Positions 1 to 11,290 are shown, counted from the stretch's first letter. The stretch: 64,000 nucleotides of DNA from Xylona heveae TC161 (GCF_001619985.1 NW_017264203.1:1-64000), one strand, 5' to 3'. Notes: a model not told the origin generated them from the sequence alone. Made by a program: numbers and translations.

Positions 1-460
1 ACTGCAGTAACAAATTAAACTATGGTTTGATAAATTCTTACTATATAAATTCCTAAGTCTAACCCTTTGGAAAAAGTAGAAAAACCCTCTATAATTAATT
101 TTCCAAACTAGAACTTTTATAAAGATAATACTAAATAAAATCATGTTTTAGTCTCTTTATCAATATAGTAATATAATTTATTTTTTAAAATTTAATTATT
201 TCTTGTATTTTATTTAACTACAATTATACATTTTACTTGTTTTTATTTAAAAAAAAATTAGTACTATGTATATCAAGGTCTAAGATCTATAAAACTATAT
301 ATAGTATCTATCTTTAAGATATAAGGATATGTGTCCTCAGTAATGAGTCTTGTATACTACCATATAGATCTACATTGCTCTGATCTTGTTCCGACTGTCT
401 ACAGACTTATTTTCTGACAAAACGGCAGTAAATGTCTTGTCCAACCCATCGTTCGCCACT
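1..460. other. AT-rich left edge, no gene seen
   Basis: The first 460 bases are strongly AT-rich, with runs of A and T and no open frame of note, in contrast to the coding DNA that follows. It lies downstream of the efflux-pump stop codon, so part may be its 3' untranslated region. The composition would fit an AT-rich relic block, for example DNA once mutated by RIP, but no repeat copy is present in the window to test that. Confidence 0.5.
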
Positions 461-463
461 ACC

Positions 464-2556
464 CTAATTATTGTCCATTACTACTTCATCTGACGTTGGC
501 TGTTTATCCTCTTTTTCAGAAGAGCCGTCGGTAATGGCCTTGAGATCCTTGACGTTGCGAATATCTTTCCATCCAAGCCCCCAAGCGAATACCAAGACGG
601 CAACGCTGACACCGAGACCAAGGTACATGACGTGATCGATGCTTTTGCTGTAGGCCGCGAGCACAGCAACTAGCTGTGATCCAGATACCAGCTTACGAAT
701 GGAGCGAACCCCGGCGGAGACGATGATATCCGGAGCATGGCCAATTTGTTCAGAGCGCTGCTGAAGCTGGTGTCGAAGGCTGTTGCTGAATATGGCGTTT
801 GCAGCGATCAAAGAGGTGGCGGCTCCTATATTTTGCATAAAAATTATAATGGCCATCGCGAGGGGGATCTGCTCCGCAGGTACGAGGTTTTGTATGGCGA
901 TGTAGGGCTAGATCGAAGAAAGCGAGTCAGCGGATGATCATCATCCTGTCATCAAGTGTTGAACTTACAGCCGCGGCTGTGCAACCGCTTCCGACACCGT
1001 AAAGAATCTGGTATCCGATCCATTTTGCAACGGAGGTCGTCGGACTTAGTTGTGACAAGAGCCCATAGCCAATAGCCGATATGGAGGCTCCCACAAGAAT
1101 GAATGGAAGATAGTAGCCCAAAACAGAGACTGTACAGCATCGGTGGTGGTCAGCCACCAAGAAGTCAATTGGGAATCACAAAATGCCGAGCGAAGATACT
1201 TACTCAAGACGCCAGAGACCATGGTAAACATGACCAACCCAAGTGTGATTGGGAGCATGTGCACGCCGCTCATCAATGGCGAATCATCGCGGATCGCCTG
1301 GAAAAAGATTGCAATGTAGAAATCAGCCACGAGGACACTGGAAAGGCTGAAAAACATGGTCATTGCAGTCGACCAGATGACGCGGTGTTTGAGCATGGCA
1401 AATGGCACCATGGCCCCGTCACCCTGACGATGCTCCCAGACCAGAAACAAGCCAAAGGTGACGGCAGCCCCAGCTAGCAAGCCAATTACAACCGAACTGT
1501 CCCATGAATATTGGTTACCGCCATACTGCAGACCCAGGAGGAACATGACGGCCGCGGGACAGATGAGAAAGAATCCAAGGAGATCCAGAGACTTAATGGC
1601 CGTGCCGAGAACCTCTAGAGCTGGACGCTTGGGTTTCGGTTCAGGTATATTGTTGAAGAGAAGAAAACCGCCGACGACGCCGCCCAAAGGGAGATTGATA
1701 TAAAAGCCTAACACATAAAAGTTGGTTTTGGGGGGTTCTTCAAGGTAAGAGATGATTTAACGCACACCATCGCCACGACACGTTTGAGGTGAAAGCACCT
1801 CCGATGATGGGGCCCGTCGCAAGTCCCAGCTGGCCCATGCCCATGTTGAGCCCCATGAAAAGTGGTTGTCTCCTTGTTGGGAGGACGGCGGCAATGGTTG
1901 TCAGAGCACCGTTGGCCACCCCAGCAGAGCCCACGCCCGAGATGACACGGCCGATGATGAACATGGGTGACGACTGGGCCGCTCCGCATATGGCAGACCC
2001 AACCTCAAAGACGAAGAAGAAGGCAAGGAATGTCCACTGCATTATGTTCAATGTAAGCATGTATTTTTGTCACGGAGAGGAGGGGAGACAGGTAGAGGGA
2101 ATATAGATCAAGACACGCCTTTGTGGAAAATTGACTGTATAGTTTGCCGCTCAAGGGTTGGAACGCTGCACTTCCAAGCTGATAGGCTCCACCATACCTG
2201 AGCAGGACGATTAGCATTTTGCCAACCACCTAAGTAGTATTGGTGGTTGTTAAGATAGATTCCGCATGTACTTACCAGCCGACGTCGACCAGAGAGTCAA
2301 ACCGGGAGGTAATGGCAGGAGTAGCTGTGGAAATGACAGCAAGGTCCAGAAAAAATAGGAAATAAGCCAGCGTAACTGATGTAAGGATAAGGTAAAGAGG
2401 AAGCCCCGATGGATATTTGTACTTGGGCTCTGCGTCGTCGCTGGAAGCTTTCTTGTGAATCCTTTCTTGCTTCTGCACGGAGGTGAGCTGCCAAGACTCA
2501 GACGATTCTGTGGCATCGAGAGGCCTATCGAGAGTTTGAGGTGTCGTTTCAGGCAT
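464..2556 (-). CDS. MFS drug/toxin efflux pump, DHA2 (14-TM) family
   Basis: Predicted plasma-membrane proton antiporter that exports small toxic molecules. Six exons: 2276-2556, 2119-2197, 1766-2036, 1204-1707, 969-1129 and 464-907. They join in phase to 579 aa, the usual length for DHA2 pumps. The N-terminus is cytosolic and acidic, then come many hydrophobic segments. Family motifs visible are VGWYGGAYQL across the first intron, the [12 protein letters not shown] stretch (motif C-like), the GPIIGGAF motif, and WRWCFYINLP across the third intron. Start taken at MPETT (2556); an in-frame upstream start at 2595 is possible. The second intron appears to use a GC donor (see findings). Substrate unknown: relatives export mycotoxins, azoles or siderophores. 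No biosynthetic backbone gene lies beside it. Confidence 0.9.
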
Positions 2557-3177
2557 TGTAAGATATGATTTTAATTCAAGCGCCAATTGCTGCAATTAAA
2601 GGACGTGTGGAACTGCCAGTAGGAGACCATTTTCGGTACAGGACCGTGATGAATATATAGGATGAAACATCCTTGTGCGGCCTTTTCATCTCTTTCGGTC
2701 ATTTCCCAATTACAAATGCAATGCATTTGTTCAATTCCAGAGCTTTGATTGTGCTTTCATGATTCGGAATGACATCCAAAGCCGGTCGGAATGATATTGA
2801 GCCGTCTCGCAGGACCACCCTAACCCACCCGGATCGGACCCTGCCTGTCTCCGCAAAGCTGCTCTCGGGATTTAAAATGTCCGGTCCAGCGCTAAATGGG
2901 ATGGTACCTGCTTAAGTCAAATATTTAACCTGAACGGGAATGTAACAAAGTCTATCCGGGTCTCAAGGTTGATTATTGTGACCTCCTGGTAAGAGGCTGA
3001 GTAACGGAAGCATGCTATAAGGTAAGAAAACCAACTTCAATTATAAAGGGTCGCTAACTATAGTTATTTAACCTCAACGCTTTAGTTAGCTTTATTTAGA
3101 GCCCTTTGTACCCTGGCGTTCTAGCAGGGTCAGCAATTAAATCACCCTGCGCAAGAAAGCTATCTGTGTATCATACT
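2557..3177. other. Intergenic, probable promoter of the efflux pump
   Basis: No convincing open frame. It holds the 5' flank of the pump and the 3' flank of the DUF3632 gene, both on the minus strand. No regulatory motif was identified with confidence. Confidence 0.4.
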
Positions 3178-4604
3178 TCAAAATTTTGTCTTCCAAACCT
3201 TCCCGTGCTCTGCCTCAATTTCCTCAATCAGCTGGTGTATTTCTGTTGATTTACTTCTAGTATTCCGGTCGACCTCGGGGTGCTTGCTAAACTCTTCAAA
3301 TCGGCTCTTCCATAGTGCCCACCTTTCCGGACATAAGGCGTACTTCCGTCCCTTTTCATCCCGAGGCTTTTCGTCCCACAGCGGTCCTCCTGCATAAGCC
3401 TGATACTCATAGGAACCATATAGATGGCGACCACCATGCCTGATCCACTCGGCGGCTTCAGCGACGTGGAGTGCAAGGTCGGCATCGGTCGCGGGGTTGC
3501 TACTAAACCGGGCGTCCTTAGCTCCCCAACTGAAAGCAAAACCTGATTTTTGGCCCTCAATTTGATATGTCCCCTCCAGACACTTTGCCACGTCCCATAT
3601 ACAAAGAAACTCGATACCTCCCATTGCACCACTGCCCATCAAGCGTGCACCGAATCCTCGCAGGTTCAATTGACGCCGGTTTCGAGAATCCGAATCCCAT
3701 CCCTCCTCGTCGGCCTTCATATCATTTCCATCTGCCATGCTTATGAGTACTTGTTTAATTTTTTTCGCGTTTGGTCATATTTCTGCAGCTCTTACCAGAT
3801 AAGGCTCGAAATATTTTGGGGAACTCGGAACTACTGTTCAACCATAATGGAAATGAGCCAAGTTGTTCGTGCTTTGTATGTATGATCGGCTGCCACGGTG
3901 ATGTTTTGAGAGCCTTCACGAGCTCGACCAGCTTATCCTGAGCGCAATCCGTATATGGAATCTGCCATGCAATTTTGCAGATTTCATCCCAGAACCATAA
4001 GTGGAATCCTCGCCAGCGGTTTTCCAAGTACTCATCGAGTGCGTCTTCAATACTCTCCTCCCCTTCCTCCATTGTCTCTGCCAGCTGGGCCTTTCTCTGG
4101 CTTAGTTCTTCGGCAGTCAGCGACATGGCGTAGAGAGAGTTCAGTTTTTCTACGGCGTCCGAGAGGGCATGAGGAGAATTCGATTGTACATAATCGTGAA
4201 CGACATGAAATAATTTAAGATCGTCTTCATCTGGCTCGATAGCTTCCGTTTGAAGCTGTAGCTGAGACATGACTCTTAATCGATTCTCTGCAATGTATCG
4301 AACAAGATATATGCTTTCTGGCTGTTGTTCCCCGAAGAGTTGAGGGAGCACCTATGTGCGACATGTTTTGGTCGGTCGGATAAGTATGATCGGTGATGTT
4401 AATTATTACCCCATTGAATTCCTGTGACACATACAGTCGGCTTTGAACCCCATTATTAAAAGACTGCTCGCTGTAATAATTCGGTCAGCTTAGCCCCATT
4501 CTGAACGCCCACGAGCATTCTTGTCTAGTCTTAATATTAGTGTCTCCTTGGCGATACTCGAGAGCTGCAAATAGCGAAGAATTCAGTAGATTAAAATGAC
4601 GACC
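3178..4604 (-). CDS. DUF3632 family protein, start unresolved
   Basis: Fungal protein of unknown function. The last exon (3178-3731) carries the family-like block RRQLNLRGFGARLMGSG followed by an IWDVAKCLEG stretch, which fits my memory of the DUF3632 core. It joins in phase to 3796-4351, which is rich in acidic and helical residues and holds WRGFHLWFWDEICK. Upstream, two short exons can be read in phase: 4410-4470 (encoding QSFNNGVQSRLYVSQEFNG) and about 4513-4604 (encoding LEYRQGDTNIKTRQEC), separated by a very short intron of about 42 bp. No clear ATG was found, so the first exon is either missing from this model or the 5' end is damaged. The open frame starting MADGND at 3738 is not the true start, because the splice acceptor falls just after that ATG. 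Confidence 0.75.
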
Positions 4605-4998
4605 TATTCCTCCCTGCCTAATAGAGCTGATTCCGTATAATTTCAGTGGGCTAGGCGTTCTGAATTATGAAGCATGAAAAGGAGTTTTTATCCCCTCTCT
4701 GGTTCTAATCGTGGTCGGCATGTCATGTAGAGTTATTACTCTTGCAGACTTTGCTAGTGATCAATATTTAAGAGACAGTGTTACAGTCGAGGTTTGTAGT
4801 AGGAAGGTTTAAATTATTATATGGAGAGAATTGGTAAAGGTGTTCAATGGGCACTCTATAGGGATGTCTCTTGTCACCAACAAAAATTTCATTGTAGCGG
4901 TATTTACAAGTGCTATATACAAGTAGATCAGTGATTTTTGTCGGGATTTGTTGTTTTAAATGGCCCGGCTTGAGCAGCCATGTTAATTTAATAAAATT
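4605..4998. other. Intergenic
   Basis: AT-rich spacer between the DUF3632 gene and the next minus-strand gene. No open frame or recognised motif. Confidence 0.4.
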
Positions 4999-6330
4999 CT
5001 ATCTATTCTTTCTGGAAACATGGCAGCGTGGATCTTCAGCTAGAGGCAGAGGCTCGTTCGTCATCTGCGGAATGCCACTCCAATGATCACCGCCATTAAA
5101 AGGTGCAACACGGCCAGCTGTAATGGTTCCCTTATTATTATTATCGTATACTTGAAACCAATGGCCAGCTGCACGCATGGACCCGCTCATGTAGCACGAG
5201 ACCTCGTCGTAAAGTTGTCTGTAGTCATAGGTTGTAGATAGAATGCCTCCATCGGCTGTATTGAAATCTACAGCAAAGTCGATCCCGCCCCAGGTAAAAT
5301 ACTGTGAGCCATACCATCTTTTCTCATTCTCTATATTTCCCTGTTCTGCTACCGGAGCACTGCCGTTGCCAAAACCAAACTTAAACCACGGTCCTTCGGT
5401 AGTGTTTCCCAAGTATGTAAAGTGCATTGGGTAACCACGGGGATCGGTGAAGCCAAATACTGGACGCGAGTTGCTAGCACTGGCATCCCGACGCTGAGCG
5501 CTGGTAGCATTTTTGCTGTCTCCAGTATCGATTGAAGGAGTACTATAAAAGCCAAGATGCTCTACTGGCATACCAATGATGTCTGAAAGCTCTTGGAGAA
5601 GCTGATAATCAACATCATCACGCTTCCACCCTCCAATCTGGACGCCATTGTTGTTCATCCATTGCTGGATATGTCCTAAACGTACACCAGACTGGTATAT
5701 AGCACCTCCATACATGACGGCTGTAGCGATTGCACCACAGACGCAAGAGAATTGATTTGTCTGGCTTTGGTCAAAGTCTCGACACGAGCTAACAATGGAT
5801 AACCAAGAGTTTGCCTGGTTGACAAGGGTAACCCCAATCATTGCAACCACAAACCAAAGATAGCGGTCTCGTTCTTCAATTTCTGTGATGGCAGCTATAC
5901 AGGGATTAGAACTTTAACAATATCACTTTCCACCACTATGGAATACTGAGTCTGTGGATTTGGTTTTAGCTTGGGCAATCGGAAACTTACATGCATGACT
6001 CGACTCCGGCAATGCGATATCAGTAACCGTAGCTCGAACAGCAAGGCCAGCTTTCTCATTTTTATGAGACTGCCAATCTTCTTCATTTGGAATTGGCTGA
6101 TGTGCGCCCACCAACGGCGGCTGTGGAATAATCGAAGCACAAACCTCAGGGCTATAGTCCCGAAGCTTAGGCGTGCAGGGGAAAGCAATTAATCTGTACG
6201 ATAAGACCAGGTTTGCAATGACAATGACAACAAGAAGATATAAGCCTGCTCGTGCTTGGCGGAGGTATTTTTGCAGTTGTTGAACGTCTTCCCGGTGATG
6301 GTCCGTTAGGTAGGATGATTTCGGACTCAT
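4999..6330 (-). CDS. Unrecognised membrane protein, two exons
   Basis: Exons 5894-4999 and 6330-5991 join in phase (GTAAGT donor, TATAG acceptor) to 411 aa. The start is taken at MSPKSSYL. The N-terminus is cytosolic, then LYLLVVIVIANLVLSY looks like a signal anchor. A second hydrophobic stretch, YLWFVVAMIGVTLVNQ, lies near residue 130. A Cys-containing region follows (SCRDFD, then SCVCGAIATAVMYGGA), then a polar, aromatic-rich domain with WYGSQYFTWGGIDFAVDF and AGHWFQVYDNNNKG. Two dibasic pairs (QRR-D and EKR-W) could be cut by a Kex2-type protease if the domain faces the secretory lumen. I recognise no family. The start could lie upstream: the same frame stays open to 6414, and another open frame lies beyond a single stop (next entry). 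Confidence 0.6.
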
Positions 6331-6422
6331 ATTGAACGGTATATGAACTAATTGAGGCAATTGATAGCATAGATAATACTCGATGACGGCTGCAAAGAAT
6401 GCAGCAGAGATCATGACATTTT

Positions 6423-6966
6423 ATACAAGTTTTTGGTTCGTTTGCCATGGTCTCCACTCCAGTCGCATGAGTGTTGAGTTGGAGTGGAGATTTGGTTGTT
6501 GTTCGAAGCAATGCATCTGTATTCCCATTAGTAAAATACGAGAAAGAAATAAAACTTTCTTTAAAAGCTCCACTACTGAAGCAAAACGGTTCCACCTTCG
6601 GCCAAACGTCTTGCCTGACACGGGAAGCTCATCCGACTGTACTGCAAGCAATCCTTGCTGCCAAGATAGACTATCTGTATAGCCGACTATCTCCGTAGTG
6701 GCTCGAGGGTTATTATCATTAGGCTGACGGGTATGATAGTTCTCATTTAGCTACTTACGGTAGATCAATAGCAACATCATTGTATCAAGAATTTGCAGAG
6801 AAGGAGTAAGGGGAATTTTGAAATACGGTGGTTTAATTCCAAGTCCTGGGATGTTAACGAAGCCAAAGCAATGCGCGTCTGTGCATTCGTGCCAGCCAGC
6901 GGTGGAAGAGAAGCTTTGCTGGCTATCGGTCTGCAAGGGTCGGACCGAGTCGAGCACTAAACCCAA
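6423..6966 (-). CDS. Upstream hydrophobic open frames, partial gene model
   Basis: Two blocks on the minus strand read in phase through a GTAAGT-to-GATAG intron at about 6691-6755. The first encodes a polar stretch with SQQSFSSTAGWHEC, then the hydrophobic LQILDTMMLLLIY. The second encodes LSWQQGLLAVQSDELP and another hydrophobic segment near VELLKKVLFLSRILLMG. An alternative intron with a TACTAAT branch site and ATACAG acceptor could remove that second segment. The frame ends at TAA only nine bases before the open frame that leads into the 4999-6330 gene, and in the same phase. The 5' end has no ATG, so an upstream exon is missing. This may be the 5' part of the same gene or a separate small gene. 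Confidence 0.35.
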
Positions 6967-7287
6967 CTAATTTCTGGCTACTGTAGTTCATTGTGACAGT
7001 GCACTCAGACCTAAACTGCGACCGGAAAGGTTTCTCTTGGCTGAACAGGAAACATTCCGATAATGTATTGAATAGTAATTTACGCAAACAACGAATACAG
7101 GGCTCATTTGATGGCAGTACATTATTTCCTTTCAACAGCCTATTAAAACCACATCAAAGCTTTCCACGCCAGATTGGACTCCATCAACACTACTGTTGAT
7201 GTCCTTGCAACGTCTTCTGCCTTCGAGTGTTAGCCATAAAGACAATATTCCCTGATAGACAAAGTTCTTCGGTGCTTACCATTTATT
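6967..7287. other. Intergenic between two minus-strand genes
   Basis: Short spacer downstream of the ferric reductase stop and upstream of the hydrophobic frames. It may contain the missing first exon of the 4999-6966 locus. No other feature seen. Confidence 0.3.
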
Positions 7288-9916
7288 TCACCATCCAAAT
7301 GTCTCGGTATGCAGCGAAATTTTATCTGCTTTGCCTCGCAAAACTCTGGACTGTGCCTTGGCAGTGGCATTGGACAGGTCAATTTTCAGACTTTCGGGAC
7401 CGCAACCTATCATAGTATTAGAATTTATGCTAATCGTAAGAAAATGGAATAAAAGAATTTGAGTGCGTATAGCTAGGGAATGGTTGGGGAAGGGGACCAG
7501 AGACGGGAGCTAGAAAAATTGAACGAGTGACGGTACGAAAACATATACATCTTTAACACAATTTGATAATTTTTCCTCGCTCCAGTCAATGGTGCCCATG
7601 CAGAGGGAGAAAGTTAGTTACGTACCGTATATCATGATTCTTCTATGCCCTTCAAGTAAGCCAGGTAAGAGATCTGGTAGATATGGTCGCTCGGGATGTA
7701 TGGATCTCAGCTCGTTGACAGTGTGTCGTATCACCGCAATAGAATCCTCTTGTGGCATCGCTGATGCAGCGGTTTCCGGCACAATTCTTGTGTTCGAATG
7801 TAATGCTGCGGCAGCTTCGACTTCATCCAACTTAAGAGATGCCTTTCGTGCCGGTACAGTCTCATTTTCGGAATCCTTACGGGCTGGAGGCAGCTGCAGG
7901 TTCGCAGACGAAGAGAGCTGTTGTGACTGTTGTCCCTTTTCCAGATCATGATCAGGCTCGTGAGTTTCATCAATAGCGAGTGATGATGATTTCGCTTCTT
8001 TGGCTACCAAGCTGCGATGGGGAGGTGGAACAATATCAGCCATGCCAGCTTTCCTGTTATTTCCTGTTACATAGAATTCCAATTTTACTCTTTCATGACC
8101 CGCCAGGCGCACGACTTGCGCAAGGTCAGAAGTAATCCATTCAAGGTGGTCGGGATGTCTGACCATCCATATGAGATGAATCACCTTAACCCGGGACGTA
8201 TGTTCCTCCCTGCCATTGTAGCCGTGAGATTTTCCGTCATCAGATGGACGGTCTTCTCTCTCTGAAGATGGGGTCGTTGGTGTTTGGCTGGTGTGACGCA
8301 TCCTCCGCGCAAGGTGCAACATCCATGGCATACATGACGCGACTCCACCTCCGCCTGCTACGAATACCACACAATCGTACAGACTTGACAAATCTTCCAC
8401 GATTCCGCCGTACGGTCCATCAACGTGTACCGAGAAGATACCATCTGCATCGAACATAGCGGAGGACTTATCATCCTTAGCAATTTCGGCACAAGTATGA
8501 TCTTCCAGACGCCGGGTTAGGCCATTGTATGAGCGAATATAAAATGTCATTCGCTGAACATCTCCATAGCAGCTCACTTCATCCTCTTCTTTCGAAGTCC
8601 CATGTAGGCCGTGCCTACAGCATGGTACAGAAGCAATCGTGAACGGATGGTTCTGAAGCATCGACAAATGCGGAAAGCGTAGCCAGCAATGCTGGCCGGG
8701 TGTCCAGACAAAATCCACTGGACCAAAAATATTCACTTTTGTCATGTCTCCCGGAAGCACGACCGCTTGGGCAGGGAACCCACGATACCATGTCCCCGAT
8801 CGTAGAATATTGAAGGTCTGCCATTTGACAAGTAAACGACCCACAATCGATGCAAGATAGACTGCTAATGTAGCCCAAAGGTAGGCCCATGAGTCAAGTT
8901 CTTGTCCGGCGTGCCAAAACATCAGGCCCAGATATACAATATAAAGCAATATATGAAGACGGTAGAAGAGGTTATATGCATAGCGTCGAATCCAAGGAAT
9001 GGATAGAAGGCAAAGTCCGACGAGCATGCCGAGTGCAGGGGTGCCGGTGAACTAAGCAAGGAAAAATATTGAAGTTAGCATAAGTATATTGATATGGGAA
9101 ATGCAAATCATTTTGACCGTAGGAGACTCATTATAGAATTATGTGATAGGAGGGAAAGGTAATTCAATCAATAAATAAAATTAGACATACTTCATACGCT
9201 CCCTTTTTATAAAACTGCTTTCTTAGTGCCTCTGCTCCTCCATCCCGTATTGGCGCCACAATAAAAGGAACAGTGTGCACAATACTCAAAAATAAACACA
9301 TGTACGATGTGTAGCGGTGTAGAACGTTCAGCTTCTCGTGGCTGATCCCCGTCAACATGCTGACCAAGTTTACTTTGCCTGCCAATGCAACAATGATGGG
9401 CGTTAAAGCAATGGCCATGAGACCCGTCCGGACAGCGAGAGGCGGGGAGCCAAATCCTCGATGAAGGCGATAGTACGGTCGTTGGACAAACGTCAGCAAG
9501 AGCAGATACAAGCATGTAAAAGCAACGAAGAGAAAAATGCCGACACTTGGGAGGCCAAGTGAGTCCCCGAAGCGGCCGCGGATACGCCGATAAGAGATAG
9601 ACCGGATGATTGCAATGATTTTGTGCTGTACTCTGGTCGACTTGGACTTCTGGAGGCTCGGTGCCGAAGGAGACAAAGCTCTAGGATATTGATTCCGAAG
9701 TAATTTGGTTCCATACACTAGCATCCCTAAACCAAGGGCGACGATATAGTACCAGGTTACATAATGGCCGTAGAGAAATTGAGATGCCCAAGAGATTTGT
9801 TGTTGAGATGCAAGGTGGGCGGCCTTGTACGCTGCGCAGGCATCGCTATTGCATCTTGGGTCGGTAAGAGGGAGATTGGTGATATTCGAATTTGAGTTCG
9901 GTGACATATCCATCAT
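7288..9916 (-). CDS. Ferric/cupric reductase transmembrane component (FRE family)
   Basis: Predicted plasma-membrane metalloreductase that passes electrons from NADPH through FAD and two hemes to extracellular Fe(III) or Cu(II). Exons 9191-9916, 7626-9051 and 7288-7406 join in phase to 756 aa. Two H-X13-H heme motifs are visible, LHRYTSY...SIVH and LHILLYI...MFWH. They are followed by the FAD-binding HPFTIAS and the nucleotide-binding GGGGVAS. The short last exon encodes CGPESLKIDLSNA and ends HTETFGW, a typical C-terminus for the family; without it the protein would end too early at IMIYG. The last intron is long (219 bp). Two Ser/Lys/Glu-rich inserts (about 8270-8180 and 8000-7760) interrupt the NAD domain. 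Start chosen at the first ATG of MMDMSP. Confidence 0.93.
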
Positions 9917-10351
9917 AACATTCCTCTCGGTGAAGGCAGTCGTATATTGCTGAATTTGAAGCAGTTCAAAAAGAAATACGTCTGGAGTACTTCGCGAAAT
10001 TCACCAGCGCTGGGCCGGCAAGAAGCGAAAGCTCAGAGTATTCTGTCACGGAATAGTAGAATTTCAAGGCAGGATTGATGCTTGCAAAACATTTCCTGCT
10101 ACTAGGGATGTTCTGTACATTAAATAGCTTGATTTGATCTTCCGTACATGCACACTCAGTAAGCCCTATAGATCACCCACATACCCAATGACAGGAAGAA
10201 AGTCAAAGAGCGGCCTTCCCGATGGGTGATCATGCGGGAGAGCAAGTTCCAGGTGCTTTGGCCCACTGCGGGCAATTTTTCTTTGACCGTGTGCCATTAA
10301 AATCAAAGAATATGTCCAGCAGCATTGTGTAAAAAGTAACAAGCCTCGTAA
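9917..10351. promoter_or_regulatory. Upstream region of the ferric reductase
   Basis: About 430 bases without an open frame, between the reductase start and the orphan coding fragment. It should hold the reductase promoter. I could not place a specific iron-responsive GATA element with confidence. Confidence 0.3.
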
Positions 10352-10753
10352 TCATCCGCTGCCCGGAAAATGGTGAATATCAAACCCGGAAAATGTAGGA
10401 ATAAATGTATTGCATGTGGCTTGTTTACAATTGAAAAAGATTGGACCAGGAAACGATCCGGTGTGACGGTTCCGGATCTGATGCATTAATCGCTCGAAAA
10501 TCATTTCTCTAGTGCAGCTGCTAGTAAGTCCATCGGGACAAGAATAATTGTATGGGGGACCTTGGTGTTGATATCGAAAATATAATTGAGGTGATCCGAG
10601 GGAAACTTGCTCAAACTTGCGCGTGTCAAATATCAAGCCCCACAAATTAGCCATGTCAAGCCCTGGAGCTAGTGATGCTTGTCCAGTCGATAGTTTGTAC
10701 TGAGGTACCCCGCTGAAAATCATTAAACGTGTCGATGCACTAAAATATGCCAT
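10352..10753 (-). pseudogene. Orphan C-terminal-like coding fragment
   Basis: An open frame of about 133 codons that looks protein-coding. It contains NLWGLIFDTRKFEQVSLGSP, YFRYQHQGPPYNYSCPDG, then four cysteines spaced like a secreted protein end, and finishes GFDIHHFPGSG. It has no signal peptide. Its first ATG overlaps the stop codon of the neighbouring 10740-11290 gene, and its frame runs on into that gene only by chance. It reads like the last part of a larger secreted protein whose 5' part is gone or displaced. I have a weak impression of a fungal secreted hydrolase tail, but assign no family. It could also be a small intact gene. Confidence 0.4.
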
Positions 10754-11290
10754 GGCTTGGCGGGTCACGTTTGGATTGAACAATTTCGAGAGCTTCTGCC
10801 CCGATGATACCCCTGTCGACCAAGCGTCGCACATAATCTGTTGTCCATTCTTGGCATCTTCGGTTTGTCGTCTGTTAGGAAAGTCAAAATAAGGGATCCA
10901 AAGACTTCGCTCAAGAGGTAAGCGTATATATCTACTTACATTATTTACAGGAGCCCTAAAGTTTTCGCTGATACGGGGCGGAGGAATCTGAGATGCCTGG
11001 TGCTCTAGATTATCTTGCGGTCTGTCATCGATGCTTTGCTCGTTGCTTGTAGAATCAGCGACATTGTCTGCAGAGACCTCTCCGATCGGGAACATTTCAT
11101 ATGGCTCCGTAGTCATGGCTGGTGAGTAATTTCGCTTGAATTCGAGGACGAAGCCAGTCATCGGTGCTCCAACCACTTGAATCAATGTGCCTATATCAGG
11201 CTGACCATTCGAAGGAATAAATATTGCAAAATGTGCTCTCTGTCTCGAAGAATTCCGAGACGATATGAGGTAGATGGTTCTCGTTGCCAT
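10740..11290 (-). CDS. Small conserved fungal protein (DUF6914-like)
   Basis: Two exons, 10940-11290 and 10740-10871, joined by a 68-bp GTAAGT-to-AACAG intron, give 160 aa. The N-terminus IYLISSRNSSRQRAHFAIF and the block IQVVGAPMTGFVLEFKRNYS match a small fungal family I recall as DUF6914; the name is from memory. After splicing the second exon reads NRRCQEWTTDYVRRLVDRG and ends DPPSHGIF, which fits the same family. The unspliced frame is also open and runs on for 312 codons into the orphan fragment, which makes an automatic fusion call likely. Function unknown. The Tc1 element starts 166 bp upstream of its ATG, so it sits within the likely promoter. Confidence 0.75.

Noticed and set aside
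3178-3738. Separate 186-aa gene starting MADGND
   Set aside because: The upstream exon joins in phase just after that ATG and makes a continuous DUF3632-like protein, so the ATG lies within an intron end.
10352-11290. Single 312-aa protein
   Set aside because: A GTAAGT-to-AACAG intron restores a family-like C-terminus in another frame, so the long frame is a chance read-through of two different coding pieces.
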